Part shown: one piece after another, positions 50,306-60,900 of the stretch
Layout: the number at the start of each line of letters is the position of its first letter
Numbering within the stretch: position 1 is the stretch's first letter
Source: Pedobacter cryoconitis
GTDB lineage: Bacteria; Bacteroidota; Bacteroidia; Sphingobacteriales; Sphingobacteriaceae
Assembly: GCF_014200605.1 (NCBI RefSeq)
Contig: NZ_JACHCE010000001.1
Coordinates: forward strand, 1,054,001-1,118,000
Reading direction: 5' to 3'
DNA: 64,000 bases
The notes under the pieces: generated by a model
What the model saw: only the letters and a program-made list of their open reading frames with translations
Databases searched by the model: none
What the model was told of the DNA's origin: nothing
Made by a program: the position numbers and the translations under genes

Positions 50306-52165
50306 ATGTGCGGAATATGTGGATTCATAAATTTTGAGAGATGTGATATTGAGACAAATAAGCATGTGATCAGAAAAATGACTGAGAAATTGCAGCATCG
50401 CGGACCGGATGCAGAAGAGGTAATGGTTTTCGATAATATTTCTTTAGGTTTTACCAGATTGAGCATTATTGGAATAGACAATGGAATGCAGCCTATTGCC
50501 AATGAAGATGAATCAGTGGTATTGATCTGTAATGGTGAAATATTTAATTACATAGAGTTAAGAGAGCAGTTAAGACAGCGGGGACATCGTTTCAGGACAA
50601 ATTCGGATGTGGAAGTTATCCTTCACCTTTATGAGGAACAGGGGATGGACTTTCTCAATCAGCTGAATGGTCAGTTTGCCTTTGTTATATACGATAAGAA
50701 AAAACGAAAGATGTTTTGTGCGCGTGATCAGTTTGGAATTATCCCATTTTATTATACGTCATTCAATCACACTTTCATTTTCGCTTCTGAAATCAAAGCA
50801 ATTCTGCAGTTTCCTGGTTTTGATCGTCAGGTGGATCTTACAGGACTTGATCAGGTTTTTACTTTTGCTGGTTTAATTAGTCCCCGGACGATGTTTAAAG
50901 GGGTTCATAGTTTAGAGAACGGTCACTATCTGGAAGTAGATGAGACAGGGAAAATAGCAAACACTGAATATTGGGATCTGATCTACCCGGAAGGAGAAAT
51001 TGAATATGGGAATAAATCAGAAAGTGAGTATACAGAAGAATTGGAACAATTATTTGAAGATTCTATTGCTTTAAGGCTCCGGGCAGATGTACCCTCTGCA
51101 TTTTATGTAAGCGGGGGGTTGGATTCTTCTATGATCTTAAAAAAAGCGAGCAGTATTTTGTCTGGTAATAAGCTGGAAGGTTTTTCTATAGATTTTGTTG
51201 ATTCTTTAAATTCAGAATCACAGTATCAGAAAATTATAGCGGAAAGTACCAATGTAAATCTTCATCAGAAAATGTTTCAGTTTAATGATATCACTACCAG
51301 ATTGAAACAGTCTATTTATCATAGTGAATGCCCGATTAAAGAAACCTATAATACTTCTTCGCTGGTATTATCTGAAAGCGTAAGGGCAAGGGGAATGAAG
51401 GTCGTGCTGTCTGGAGAAGGCGCTGATGAGTTTTTTGCAGGATATGTAGGTTATCGTTTTGATAAAATGAGACAAGAAAAGCTGATCACCAATACGGCTT
51501 CTGAGCAGGAGCTGGAAATCAGACGGGCGCTTTGGGGTGATACTGATCTTTTTTATGAGAAAGATTACACTTCTTTTGAAGCGGCCAAAAAGGAAATCTA
51601 TTCAGCTGCAGTAGCAGAAGTTTACCAGGATGTACGTTGTCTTAATCACTTTATAATTGACAAAAGTAAAATTGCAAACAGAAGTATTGTAAATAAAAGA
51701 GCCTATATAGATTATAAGCTGAGGCTGGTAGATCATTTAGTTTCAGATCACGGAGATAAAATGGCGATGGCAAATTCAATTGAGGTCAGATATCCGTTTT
51801 TGGACAAAAATCTGATTGAATATTCTACCAGACTGCCTTGTGACCTTAAATTAAATGGTTTCACTGAAAAATACATCCTTCGGAAAATGGCTGAAAAGTT
51901 TGTTCCGGAACAAATTGTAAATAAAGAGAAGTTCCATTTTATTGCACCCGGAAGTCCTGAATTATTAAGACAGGATATTGAATATTTTAATGACTTACTC
52001 TCTTTTGATTTGATCAAAAAGCAGGGTTTCTTTAATCCTGATAAAATTGAGGCCCTTAAAAACGAATACAGGAAGCCAGATTTTACCATCAATGCCCCCT
52101 ATGAAAATGATCTGCTGATCACGGTTTTAACCTTCGGTATTCTCCACGAAACCTTTTTTGAATAA
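50306..52165 (+). CDS. Asparagine synthase (glutamine-hydrolysing), AsnB-like
   Basis: A 619-residue class II glutamine amidotransferase. The N-terminus MCGICGFINF places the catalytic Cys at position 2. The PPi loop SGGLDSSMIL starts at Ser269. The later MANSIEVRYPFLDKNLIEY segment is typical of AsnB. The enzyme converts aspartate to asparagine with glutamine and ATP. Its insertion between assembly-line genes suggests a dedicated supply of Asn for the first module, or an amidation of the product. Either reading is inference. Housekeeping asnB genes rarely sit inside NRPS operons. Confidence 0.93.
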   Translation: MCGICGFINFERCDIETNKHVIRKMTEKLQHRGPDAEEVMVFDNISLGFTRLSIIGIDNGMQPIANEDESVVLICNGEIFNYIELREQLRQRGHRFRTNSDVEVILHLYEEQGMDFLNQLNGQFAFVIYDKKKRKMFCARDQFGIIPFYYTSFNHTFIFASEIKAILQFPGFDRQVDLTGLDQVFTFAGLISPRTMFKGVHSLENGHYLEVDETGKIANTEYWDLIYPEGEIEYGNKSESEYTEELEQLFEDSIALRLRADVPSAFYVSGGLDSSMILKKASSILSGNKLEGFSIDFVDSLNSESQYQKIIAESTNVNLHQKMFQFNDITTRLKQSIYHSECPIKETYNTSSLVLSESVRARGMKVVLSGEGADEFFAGYVGYRFDKMRQEKLITNTASEQELEIRRALWGDTDLFYEKDYTSFEAAKKEIYSAAVAEVYQDVRCLNHFIIDKSKIANRSIVNKRAYIDYKLRLVDHLVSDHGDKMAMANSIEVRYPFLDKNLIEYSTRLPCDLKLNGFTEKYILRKMAEKFVPEQIVNKEKFHFIAPGSPELLRQDIEYFNDLLSFDLIKKQGFFNPDKIEALKNEYRKPDFTINAPYENDLLITVLTFGILHETFFE

Positions 52166-52195
52166 ACTATTTAACCTGACCTAGAAAAAAAGAAT

Positions 52196-55100
52196 ATGAT
52201 TTTTCAAAATGAACTTATTCAATGCCTTAAAAACGGAGGCACAAGAACCGCTATAGCCTTTGGAAAAGAGAAAGTCTCTTATGCTGAACTTTTTGCCAAT
52301 GCTAATAAAATAACCAGCTTTTTGCTTCGGAAAAACTTACAAAAGGAGACTTTTATTGGAATTATGCTAACAGACAGGTTATCTGTTATTTATTCATTAA
52401 TAGGGATTTCTAATTCAAGATGTGTATTTGTTCCTATTGATCCTGCTTTGCCTGCAGAACGCTTAAATCTGATCAAAGAAAAGCTGGACCTGGCTCATAT
52501 CATTACTTCAAACCTGGATAAACGTCTGGATTTAGCAATAACAAACCAGTATTTTATAGAAGATATTTTTAAAGAGGAAAATGATAGTTTGCCATCTTAT
52601 CCGGATTTTGAGGAGAATGATAGTTTATATGTATATTTTACTTCTGGATCTACTGGCGTACCGAAAGGGATTGTCGGTAAAAATGCGAGTTTAGTTCATT
52701 ATCTGAAGTGGCAGATTAAAGAGTTTAATATCGATGATTCTTTTAGGTTCAGTCAGCTGATAACACCTTATTTTGATGCCTTTTTAAGAGATGTTTTTGT
52801 TCCGGTGTTTGTAAACGGATGTATTTGTATTCCAGAACTCACACCTGCAATATGGTCTCCTGAAAATATTATTTCGTGGTTGCAGGATTCAGAAATCAAT
52901 TTTGTTCATTGTGTGCCTAGTGTTTTTAAGGCGCTGAACCAAAAAGATCAGCTCAAAGCTGATAATTTTCCGGCATTGAAATTTGTGCTTTTATCCGGTG
53001 AAAGAATTTACCCTGCGGAATTGAAAGATTGGTATTCAATTTTGGGAGAACGCATTCAGCTGGTCAACTTATATGGTACAACAGAAACTACCCTGATCAG
53101 CAGCTTTTATCGGATTAAAAAAGAAGATGTGAGTAAGAGCCGCATACCTATAGGAAAACCTATAGATGATACCTTAATTTATGTAGCTGATAAGAATTTA
53201 GTGGCCTGTAATAAGCTTGTGGTTGGTGATGTTTATATCATTTCTGATTTTATATCTAAGGGATATCTGAAGGATGATTTGTTGAATGAAGAGAAATTTA
53301 TTGCCATTGAACCGGTAACAAAAGATCGCAGGACAGCATTCAAAACAGGAGACAAAGCCAGAGTCTTACTTTCTGGCGAAGTAGAGTTATTGGGTAGAGA
53401 AGACAGGCAGATTAAGTTGCGGGGGATTCGTATTGAACTGGATGAAATTGAAAACGTCATTTCAGAATTTCCAATGGTGAACAAGGCCCTGGTTATTGTG
53501 CAGAATAACAATGAGATCTATACTGCTGAAAGTGGAGATTTACAAGGAGAGTGTTTTCTGACAGTTTTTCTGGAAAGAGCCCCTGGTGTAACCCTGGACG
53601 TGAAAACATTGGAAGTAGAAGTCAAAAAGCTTATCTCGCTTAAACTGCCTTCTGCGCTGATTCCTTCTAATATTATAGAGCTGGATGCTTTTCCATTAAA
53701 TAGCAATGGGAAATTAGATTATAAGCATTTACAGGGCCTGTTAAGTAACCAGAGAGAAATCCTGATACCTGATGGTCCGGTAGAAGAAAAGTTATTGGAA
53801 ATCTGGCAGGAAATGTTTTTGGATAAAACGATTTCAACTGATGACAGCTTTTTAAAAATAGGAGGTAATTCTTTGTCTTTGATGCGCCTGACTTCAAAAA
53901 TTTATACTGCTTTTAATGTTCGGTTTCCATTGCATGTTTTGTTTAACACACTGACAATTAAAGCGCAGGCAAATTTTATTAATAAATCTGCTGGTGATGA
54001 TGCTTATAAAATAAGAAAAGCGGAGCCTAAAGCGCTTTATGCACTCTCTTCTTCTCAAAGCCGTTTATATTTTCAATATGAAATGGACCGGGCAAGCCTT
54101 GCTTATCATTTGCCGCTGGCCTGGACATTAAAGCAGGCTATCAGTTATGAACGTATTGAAAGTATATTTTCTGCACTGGTAGACCGCCATGAAAGCTTAC
54201 GTACCCGTTTTGTGAATACGGATGGTATGGTCAGACAAAAAATTGAAGACCATTTTCCTGTAGCACTTGAAATCATTAAGTGTGACAAAGGACAGGTAGA
54301 CGATGTGATTTCTGATTTTATCAGACCTTTTGATCTGTCAAACGGACCATTGTTCAGGATTGGTATGCTTGAACTGGAAACAGGCCTTCCGATTTTATTA
54401 TTTGATATGCACCACATTATTTCTGATGGAATTTCGGAAGGAATATTATTCTCTGATTTTATGTCGCTTTTACAGGGAGATGATTTAAAACCACTGGTTT
54501 TGCAATATAAAGATTACTGCGAGTGGGAAGCTAAGTTCAGACTTACAGATAAATATATTAATAACAGGGAATACTGGATAAAAAAACTGGATAAAAGACC
54601 CGGTAAAATTGATTGGCCTTTGGGTGGTAAAAAGAATAAAGCTGATGCTTTATTGCAGGGAGGAAGTCTTGATTTTGAGATAGATTATGCAATAATAATG
54701 ACGTTGGTTGACCGCTTTAAAGCCGATAATTGTACACCGTCATCGGTACTGTTTGCTACGTTTGTTACCTTTTTATCGCAGTTAACAAATCAGAATGACT
54801 TTATCATTGGCACTAATACTTCTGGCAGATTGCAGGAAGAGATGGAGAAAGTAGTAGGCATGTTTGTGAAAACAATACCGGTAAAAGCATCATTAGATGT
54901 TGATTTGATGTTTGAGGACTTTGTGAAAGAAACACATAAAAATTTAGTTGAAGCAAATAACAGGCAGGTTTATGATTTATCTGACATCGTTACTGAAGTT
55001 AAAAGAAATGACAAACCGGGCGAACATAATAACCAGGGTTTGTTTGAAGTGATGTTCGTTTTCCAGAACCAGGATATGGTACTGGAAATAGAGAATGCTT

Positions 55101-55363
55101 ATTTTGAAACTTATGAACTGAGTACTCCGGAAGCTAAATTTCCGCTGAGCTTAACGATTATGGAAGGTAAAGACTCTTTCCGTTTCAACCTGGAATATTC
55201 CCTGGATTATTTTACCACCGATGATGCCAGTTATCTGATAGAAAGATATCAGTCTATTGTGACCAGGATCTCTGCGAATTTAAAGTATACAGTACTTGAT
55301 CTGATTGATGATAGTGACGACCAGAATTCATTGATCATTAGTGATCTGAACATAGGTTTCTAA
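52196..55363 (+). CDS. NRPS: A-T-C
   Basis: A 1055-residue synthetase that starts directly with an A domain (about 5-510; FTSGSTGVPKG, NLYGTTETT). The hand-read code is DAFHLSLLI(K), which I cannot match to a known amino acid. YGTTET replaces the usual YGPTE at the A5 motif. The T domain has Ser559 in KIGGNSLSL. The C domain (about 610-1045) has HHIISDG at His739. With no upstream C domain of its own, it probably pairs with the C-terminal C domain of the KS-AT-ACP-C protein at 45927. Its own C domain would serve the A-T of the next gene. Confidence 0.9.
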   Translation: MIFQNELIQCLKNGGTRTAIAFGKEKVSYAELFANANKITSFLLRKNLQKETFIGIMLTDRLSVIYSLIGISNSRCVFVPIDPALPAERLNLIKEKLDLAHIITSNLDKRLDLAITNQYFIEDIFKEENDSLPSYPDFEENDSLYVYFTSGSTGVPKGIVGKNASLVHYLKWQIKEFNIDDSFRFSQLITPYFDAFLRDVFVPVFVNGCICIPELTPAIWSPENIISWLQDSEINFVHCVPSVFKALNQKDQLKADNFPALKFVLLSGERIYPAELKDWYSILGERIQLVNLYGTTETTLISSFYRIKKEDVSKSRIPIGKPIDDTLIYVADKNLVACNKLVVGDVYIISDFISKGYLKDDLLNEEKFIAIEPVTKDRRTAFKTGDKARVLLSGEVELLGREDRQIKLRGIRIELDEIENVISEFPMVNKALVIVQNNNEIYTAESGDLQGECFLTVFLERAPGVTLDVKTLEVEVKKLISLKLPSALIPSNIIELDAFPLNSNGKLDYKHLQGLLSNQREILIPDGPVEEKLLEIWQEMFLDKTISTDDSFLKIGGNSLSLMRLTSKIYTAFNVRFPLHVLFNTLTIKAQANFINKSAGDDAYKIRKAEPKALYALSSSQSRLYFQYEMDRASLAYHLPLAWTLKQAISYERIESIFSALVDRHESLRTRFVNTDGMVRQKIEDHFPVALEIIKCDKGQVDDVISDFIRPFDLSNGPLFRIGMLELETGLPILLFDMHHIISDGISEGILFSDFMSLLQGDDLKPLVLQYKDYCEWEAKFRLTDKYINNREYWIKKLDKRPGKIDWPLGGKKNKADALLQGGSLDFEIDYAIIMTLVDRFKADNCTPSSVLFATFVTFLSQLTNQNDFIIGTNTSGRLQEEMEKVVGMFVKTIPVKASLDVDLMFEDFVKETHKNLVEANNRQVYDLSDIVTEVKRNDKPGEHNNQGLFEVMFVFQNQDMVLEIENAYFETYELSTPEAKFPLSLTIMEGKDSFRFNLEYSLDYFTTDDASYLIERYQSIVTRISANLKYTVLDLIDDSDDQNSLIISDLNIGF

Positions 55364-55383
55364 ATTATTTTATTTATAACGGT

Positions 55384-57975
55384 ATGACTATGAAAAATGA
55401 ATCTAATCTGAATTTAGACAGACTTGCAACGAATCAGAAAATAAAATTAAAAAGATACTGGACAGATCGCCTGAAAGATTTTCAGCTGAATACTTATTTT
55501 GAGGCCAATCGGGAGCTTGAGTTAGGGCTGGATTTGCCTTTATCAGGTTATGACGAATTTAAAATACCTTTTCCGGAGCGTCTGTCCCTGAAAATTGAGA
55601 AGATGTCTTCTTCTATATTAGGAAAACAAATGATTGTGCTGGGGTCACTTTCAGTTCTCGCTAATAAGTACTCATCTGCAGAGGATATAGGTATTTTTAG
55701 TCCGCTTTCGACTCTTAATGAACAGAATCAGATCAATAGTGAGAATTTTGTATTGAATAGGTTTTCGGAATTTGAGGGATTGAATTTTAGCAATTTCCTT
55801 CAAAAAGTAAAAAATAATCTGCTGGATGATTTTAAAAATAAAGGCTATACACTACAGAACTTGTTTGATGAAGAAGATCCTGAGTTTAATGCTGCACCAA
55901 AAATTGGATTAGTTATCGCAAACGATGATACGGTTGTGCAGCATGACCATATCAATTTTGACCTGCTGTTTTTACTGCGTGCAGATCGTAACTGGACCTT
56001 GTCTGTTAAATATAACAAAGGGGAATTTGATCCTGGATATATTGAAACTTTAGCGGAAAGATATTTCCATCTTACAGAGAAGTTAATTGATGAGCCAGAG
56101 GTTATCATTTCGGGAGTAGAGCTGGCTTCTCCTGAGGAAAGACATCAGGTATTGTTCGAGTTTAATCAAAAGCCGTCTACTGTTCCTTTTGATGGGTCAA
56201 TTATCAGTCTGTTTGAATCACAGGTTAAAAAGAATCCTGAGAAATTGGCTGTAAGTTGCGGTGAATCTTCTTTTTCGTACAGGGAGCTTAATGACCTGGT
56301 CAATCAATTTGCCAGGTTCCTGAAAAAGACAGCAGCAATTAAAGCGGATGATTTAATTGCTATAGAATTAGAACGGAATGCCTGGACTTTAGTTGCTATA
56401 CTCAGTGTTTTAAAAACTGGAGCAGCTTATGTCCCTATAGAGACAGATTTTCCAAAAGACCGGAAAGCATATATCCTGTCTAACAGTAAAATAAAGATTT
56501 TAATAAATCAAGAACTTCTGGATCTGTTTAAAGAAAAACAACAGGATTTTTCGAAGAGAAATTTCAATTCCGGTATCCAGCCAGGAGACCTGGCCTATGT
56601 GATATTTACTTCGGGCTCAACGGGTCAGCCTAAAGGGGCAATGGTCACGCATGAGGGCATGATAAACCATTTGCTGGTGATGGGGAAGGAACTTCATTTA
56701 GATGCGGGAAGTAAGATTTTGCAAAATGCACTTTTTACATTTGATATTTCGGTATGGCAGTTTTTGAATGCACTTATTGTGGGCGGGGAAACTATCATTT
56801 ATACAAAAGATATTATCCTGAACGTGGAATTGTTTCTAAAGCAATTACATGCCGATCAGGTATCTATACTACAGATTGTACCCAGTTACTTTGGTATAAT
56901 GCTTGACTTTTTAAAAGAAAACAGGCATCAGTATCAATTTGATTCCTTAAATTATTTATTGGTAACTGGTGAAGAGATTAGCCATGCTTTGTTAAAAAAG
57001 TGGTTTAAATTATATCCGGGAAAGGTGGTTGTGAATGCCTATGGTCCGGCCGAAGCTGCGGACGATGTGACGCTTTATTTCATGGACTCGCTACCGCTAA
57101 GCTATAATATTCCTGTGGGTAAACCGATTATGAATACGAGGATTTACCTTTTAAATAAAGACTGGAATTTGTGTCCCGTGGGCATTATTGGAGAAATATA
57201 TGTTTCAGGAATTTGTGTAGGAAGGGGTTATTTAAATGATCAGCCAAAAACAGAAGCGGCATTTTTTATCGATCCGTTTTTTAAGGAGGAGCACCAGAGA
57301 ATGTACAAAACCGGAGATTTTGGAAGATGGCTGCCGGATGGATCGTTAGAATTTCTTGGACGAAAAGATGATCAGATAAAAATCAGTGGTTACCGGATCG
57401 AATTAAGAGAGATAGAGTTTCAGCTGATGCTGCATCCCGGAGTTGCTCATTCCTTAGTTCTTGTTAAAAGGACTGCTTCTGAAGACTATCTGGTCGCTTA
57501 TTATACTTCGGCTGATGGAACAGTGCCGGATGACCTTAATACTTTTTTAGGCACCAGACTTCCTAAGTATATGATCCCTGCACATTTTATTCACCTGAGC
57601 GATTTTCCTGTAAATCCAAACGGTAAGATTGATAAAAAGGTACTTCCGTTACCCGGGGAATTAATTGCCGGAAGTAATTTCAGTGCGCCGGTAACTATGA
57701 CGGAAGAAATACTTGCAGAAATCTGGTCTGAGATCTTAAATACGGATAAATCCAAAATCAGCACTTCCAAAAGTTTCTTTGAGCTTGGAGGTCAATCGTT
57801 GAAAGTAATGGTGCTGGTCAATAAAATATCAAAGCAGTTTAATGTTAACATTACTATTCCTGTTTTCTTTTCTAATCCCACAATCAGAGCGATTAGCCTG
57901 CTGATAGAAGAATGTTTATTGGTGACAGAAGAAAATGATAAAGCAGTTCAGAATAAAACTAATCTTATAATTTAA
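55384..57975 (+). CDS. NRPS: partial C (C-lobe only)-A-T
   Basis: An 863-residue protein. The first 250 residues resemble only the C-terminal lobe of a condensation domain: they start near the position of the usual YW..L segment (KRYWTDRLKDFQ), contain an ALYN-like stretch (GSLSVLANKYSSAEDI) and end with the usual VELASPEERHQVLFEFN linker. No HHxxxDG motif is present, so this part cannot form a normal active site. The A domain (FTSGSTGQPKG, NAYGPAEAA) reads DIWQLTADD(K), which I cannot assign. The T domain has Ser805 (LGGQSLKV). It lies 20 bp after the preceding gene and 3 bp before the next. Confidence 0.9.
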   Translation: MTMKNESNLNLDRLATNQKIKLKRYWTDRLKDFQLNTYFEANRELELGLDLPLSGYDEFKIPFPERLSLKIEKMSSSILGKQMIVLGSLSVLANKYSSAEDIGIFSPLSTLNEQNQINSENFVLNRFSEFEGLNFSNFLQKVKNNLLDDFKNKGYTLQNLFDEEDPEFNAAPKIGLVIANDDTVVQHDHINFDLLFLLRADRNWTLSVKYNKGEFDPGYIETLAERYFHLTEKLIDEPEVIISGVELASPEERHQVLFEFNQKPSTVPFDGSIISLFESQVKKNPEKLAVSCGESSFSYRELNDLVNQFARFLKKTAAIKADDLIAIELERNAWTLVAILSVLKTGAAYVPIETDFPKDRKAYILSNSKIKILINQELLDLFKEKQQDFSKRNFNSGIQPGDLAYVIFTSGSTGQPKGAMVTHEGMINHLLVMGKELHLDAGSKILQNALFTFDISVWQFLNALIVGGETIIYTKDIILNVELFLKQLHADQVSILQIVPSYFGIMLDFLKENRHQYQFDSLNYLLVTGEEISHALLKKWFKLYPGKVVVNAYGPAEAADDVTLYFMDSLPLSYNIPVGKPIMNTRIYLLNKDWNLCPVGIIGEIYVSGICVGRGYLNDQPKTEAAFFIDPFFKEEHQRMYKTGDFGRWLPDGSLEFLGRKDDQIKISGYRIELREIEFQLMLHPGVAHSLVLVKRTASEDYLVAYYTSADGTVPDDLNTFLGTRLPKYMIPAHFIHLSDFPVNPNGKIDKKVLPLPGELIAGSNFSAPVTMTEEILAEIWSEILNTDKSKISTSKSFFELGGQSLKVMVLVNKISKQFNVNITIPVFFSNPTIRAISLLIEECLLVTEENDKAVQNKTNLII

Positions 57976-57978
57976 AAG

Positions 57979-60900
57979 ATGAAAGAGCTAATTGATAAAT
58001 TAATACTGCATAATATTGATATCTCTGTAGTCGGAGAAAATTTAGAATTAAAGATTCCTCAGGAAGGTGAATATAATGCTGTTCTGCAAGAAATAAGAGA
58101 TAATAAAGCGGCACTTATTTCCTTTCTTAAGGACAGTTATAAACAACAAAAGGGCTTGTCAGTTCCTGTTTCTCCCCAAAAGGAATACTATCAGCTTTCT
58201 TCCATGCAAAGAAGATTTTATTTTTTGTATGAACTGGATAAGACTACGCTTTCTTATAATATGCCAGAACTGATCCGCGTAACCGGGGTACTGGATCATG
58301 CTTTGCTGGAAAGTGCTTTCAGGAAACTGATTATGCGCCATGAGATTCTGCGGACCTCTTTTGTATTGGTTAATGGAGAACCTTTTCAGCGTGTGGAGGA
58401 TGATTTTGAATTTCAGATTAATCAATATCAGGTAAAACCTGGGGAACAGGCAAGTGTTACCGATGAATTTGTGCGTCCGTTTGATTTGAGTAAAGGCCCT
58501 TTATTGCGCATGGGATTGATAGATTTTGGGAACAATGAATATTTGCTGCTGATTGATATGCACCATATCGTTATGGACGGAGTTTCTCAGGGTATTCTGA
58601 TCCGTGATTTTATGTCTTTATACTATGGAGAGTCTCTGCCTGAACTGGATTTACAGTACCGTGATTATGCCGAATGGCAACAAAGTGATGCCCGGCAGGA
58701 AAGGTTAAAAGCCCAGGAGTCTTTCTGGCTGAAAGTTTATGAAGAACTTCCTGAGACATTGAATCTGCCATTAGACCAGCCCCGTCCTTTGGCACGAAAC
58801 CATGAAGGAGGAAGAGTTAATTTCGAGATTGGTGAAGAAGAAACATTACGTCTGAGAGCTTTGGCTGAAAAAGCCGGGGGAACGATGTTTATGGTGTTGC
58901 TGGCTATATATAATGTTTTATTAAGTCGTTTGGGTAACCAGGAAGATATTGTAGTGGGTATCCCTACTGCCGGCAGGCCACATGCAGATGTAGAAGATAT
59001 GCTGGGTATGTTTGTTAATACGCTGGCTTTGCGCAACTATCCTCATGGAAATCTCCGTTTTTCTGAATTTTTAACGGAAGTCAGAGATCAGACGCTTCAG
59101 TATTTTGATAACCAGGATTATCAGTATGAGGATTTGATTGATCAGCTGAAGGTAGAAAGAAGCCTGGAACGGAACCCATTATTTGATGTCATGTTTGCCT
59201 ATGAGAATGTAGAGGAAATGCTGCTGGAGCTGCCCGGACTTAAACTGGAAGGATACAGCAGAGAAGAACTGATTTCTAAATTTGACCTGACGCTTACGGC
59301 AAGTGAAAGTGGAAATGGGCTACAGTTGAACTTCGAATATGCAAAGGATATTTTTAACGAAGATACGATTAACCGGATTGCGGGTTATTATCAACGTATT
59401 GTCTCTGCGGTTACAGCAAATGCAGAGGTGCTGCTGAAAAATATAGCTATCCTTTCTGCAGAAGAGCGTCAGCATTTACTGATAGATTTTAATGGAGAGG
59501 AAGTGATTTATCCAAAGGATAAAACAATCATTGATTTGTTTGAAGAACAGGTAATCAAAAACCCGGGTTATATTGCTGCCATTTATAAAGAGGAAGAAAT
59601 AAGTTATGGTGAATTAGCTGGAAAGGTAAATGGTTTACTAAATACGCTACGTCTGAATGGGATTCAAAAAGGGGATAGAATTGCAATTGTTATTGACCAT
59701 TCTCCGGAACTGTTAACTGCACTTTTAGCCGTTATGAAGGGCGGTTGTACTTTTGTTCCCATTGATGTGAAATGGCCGCTGGACAGACAGGAATTATGTA
59801 TTAAAACGGTTGATGCAAGATTGGTGTTATGTCATAAAAATAACCAGCCATTTAAAGCTGAGAACCTGCTGGCTATAGCATACCAGGATATAGAAAGTAT
59901 AGTGCATATAGAGAAAACTCCAATTGATTTTGAAGATTCGATTTATATCATTTATACTTCAGGTACTACAGGTGTACCTAAAGGAGTGGAAATACCTTAT
60001 AAAGGTATTATGAACAGGTTATTCTGGATGAATGATTTTTTTGGCGCAGCTACTGCGCTTTCTGTAATACAAACCACAAGGTATGTATATGACAGTGCAG
60101 TTTGGCAGTTTTTCTGGCCTTTAATCAATGGTGGTAAAACAATCATTCTTCCTGAAGATTTTGAAATGACGAGTGATAATTTCTGTCAGCTGATTGAACA
60201 GCATCAAGTGAGTATGGCAGATTTTATGCCATCGATATTTAATGCCTTATTTGATTATTCCAGCGAACAGGAAGATGTTGCGAATTCAAAACTGAATTCA
60301 TTAAAATATATTATTCAGGGTGGGGAGGAGCTTTCTGATAAAGTAACCAAAAGATTTATAAAGCATTATTCTTTTATTAAACTGATCAATTTGTATGGTC
60401 CAACGGAGGGAAGTATAGGCTGTATTTATTATTTGATAAAAGATAAAATGGTTGGCAAGATTCCAATCGGGAAGCCAATTTCAAATATGTATGCCTGGAT
60501 TCTGGATACTCATGGAAACCTGCTTCCTGTTGGTGCACCAGGTGAGTTATATATATCCGGAGAAGGTATTGCTAAGGGTTATGTGAATTCTCCGGAACAA
60601 ACCGCTGAGCGCTTTATCCCAAATCCTTTTGGAAGCGGGAATATGTATAAGACCGGTGACCGGGTAAGGAGACTGAAAGATGGAAATATTGGTTTTATAG
60701 GACGTGTCGATAATCAGGTTAAGATTCGTGGTTTCAGAATCGAATTGGGGGAGGTAGAGCATCAATTATCACTGCATCCGGATTTAAGTGATGTTGCAGT
60801 AGATTGCAGGGAAAGATCCGGTGATAAATTCCTGGTGGCTTATTATGTTTCGGCAAAAGCTATAAGCACGAATGAGCTTAGGGATTTTCTGTTAATTAAG

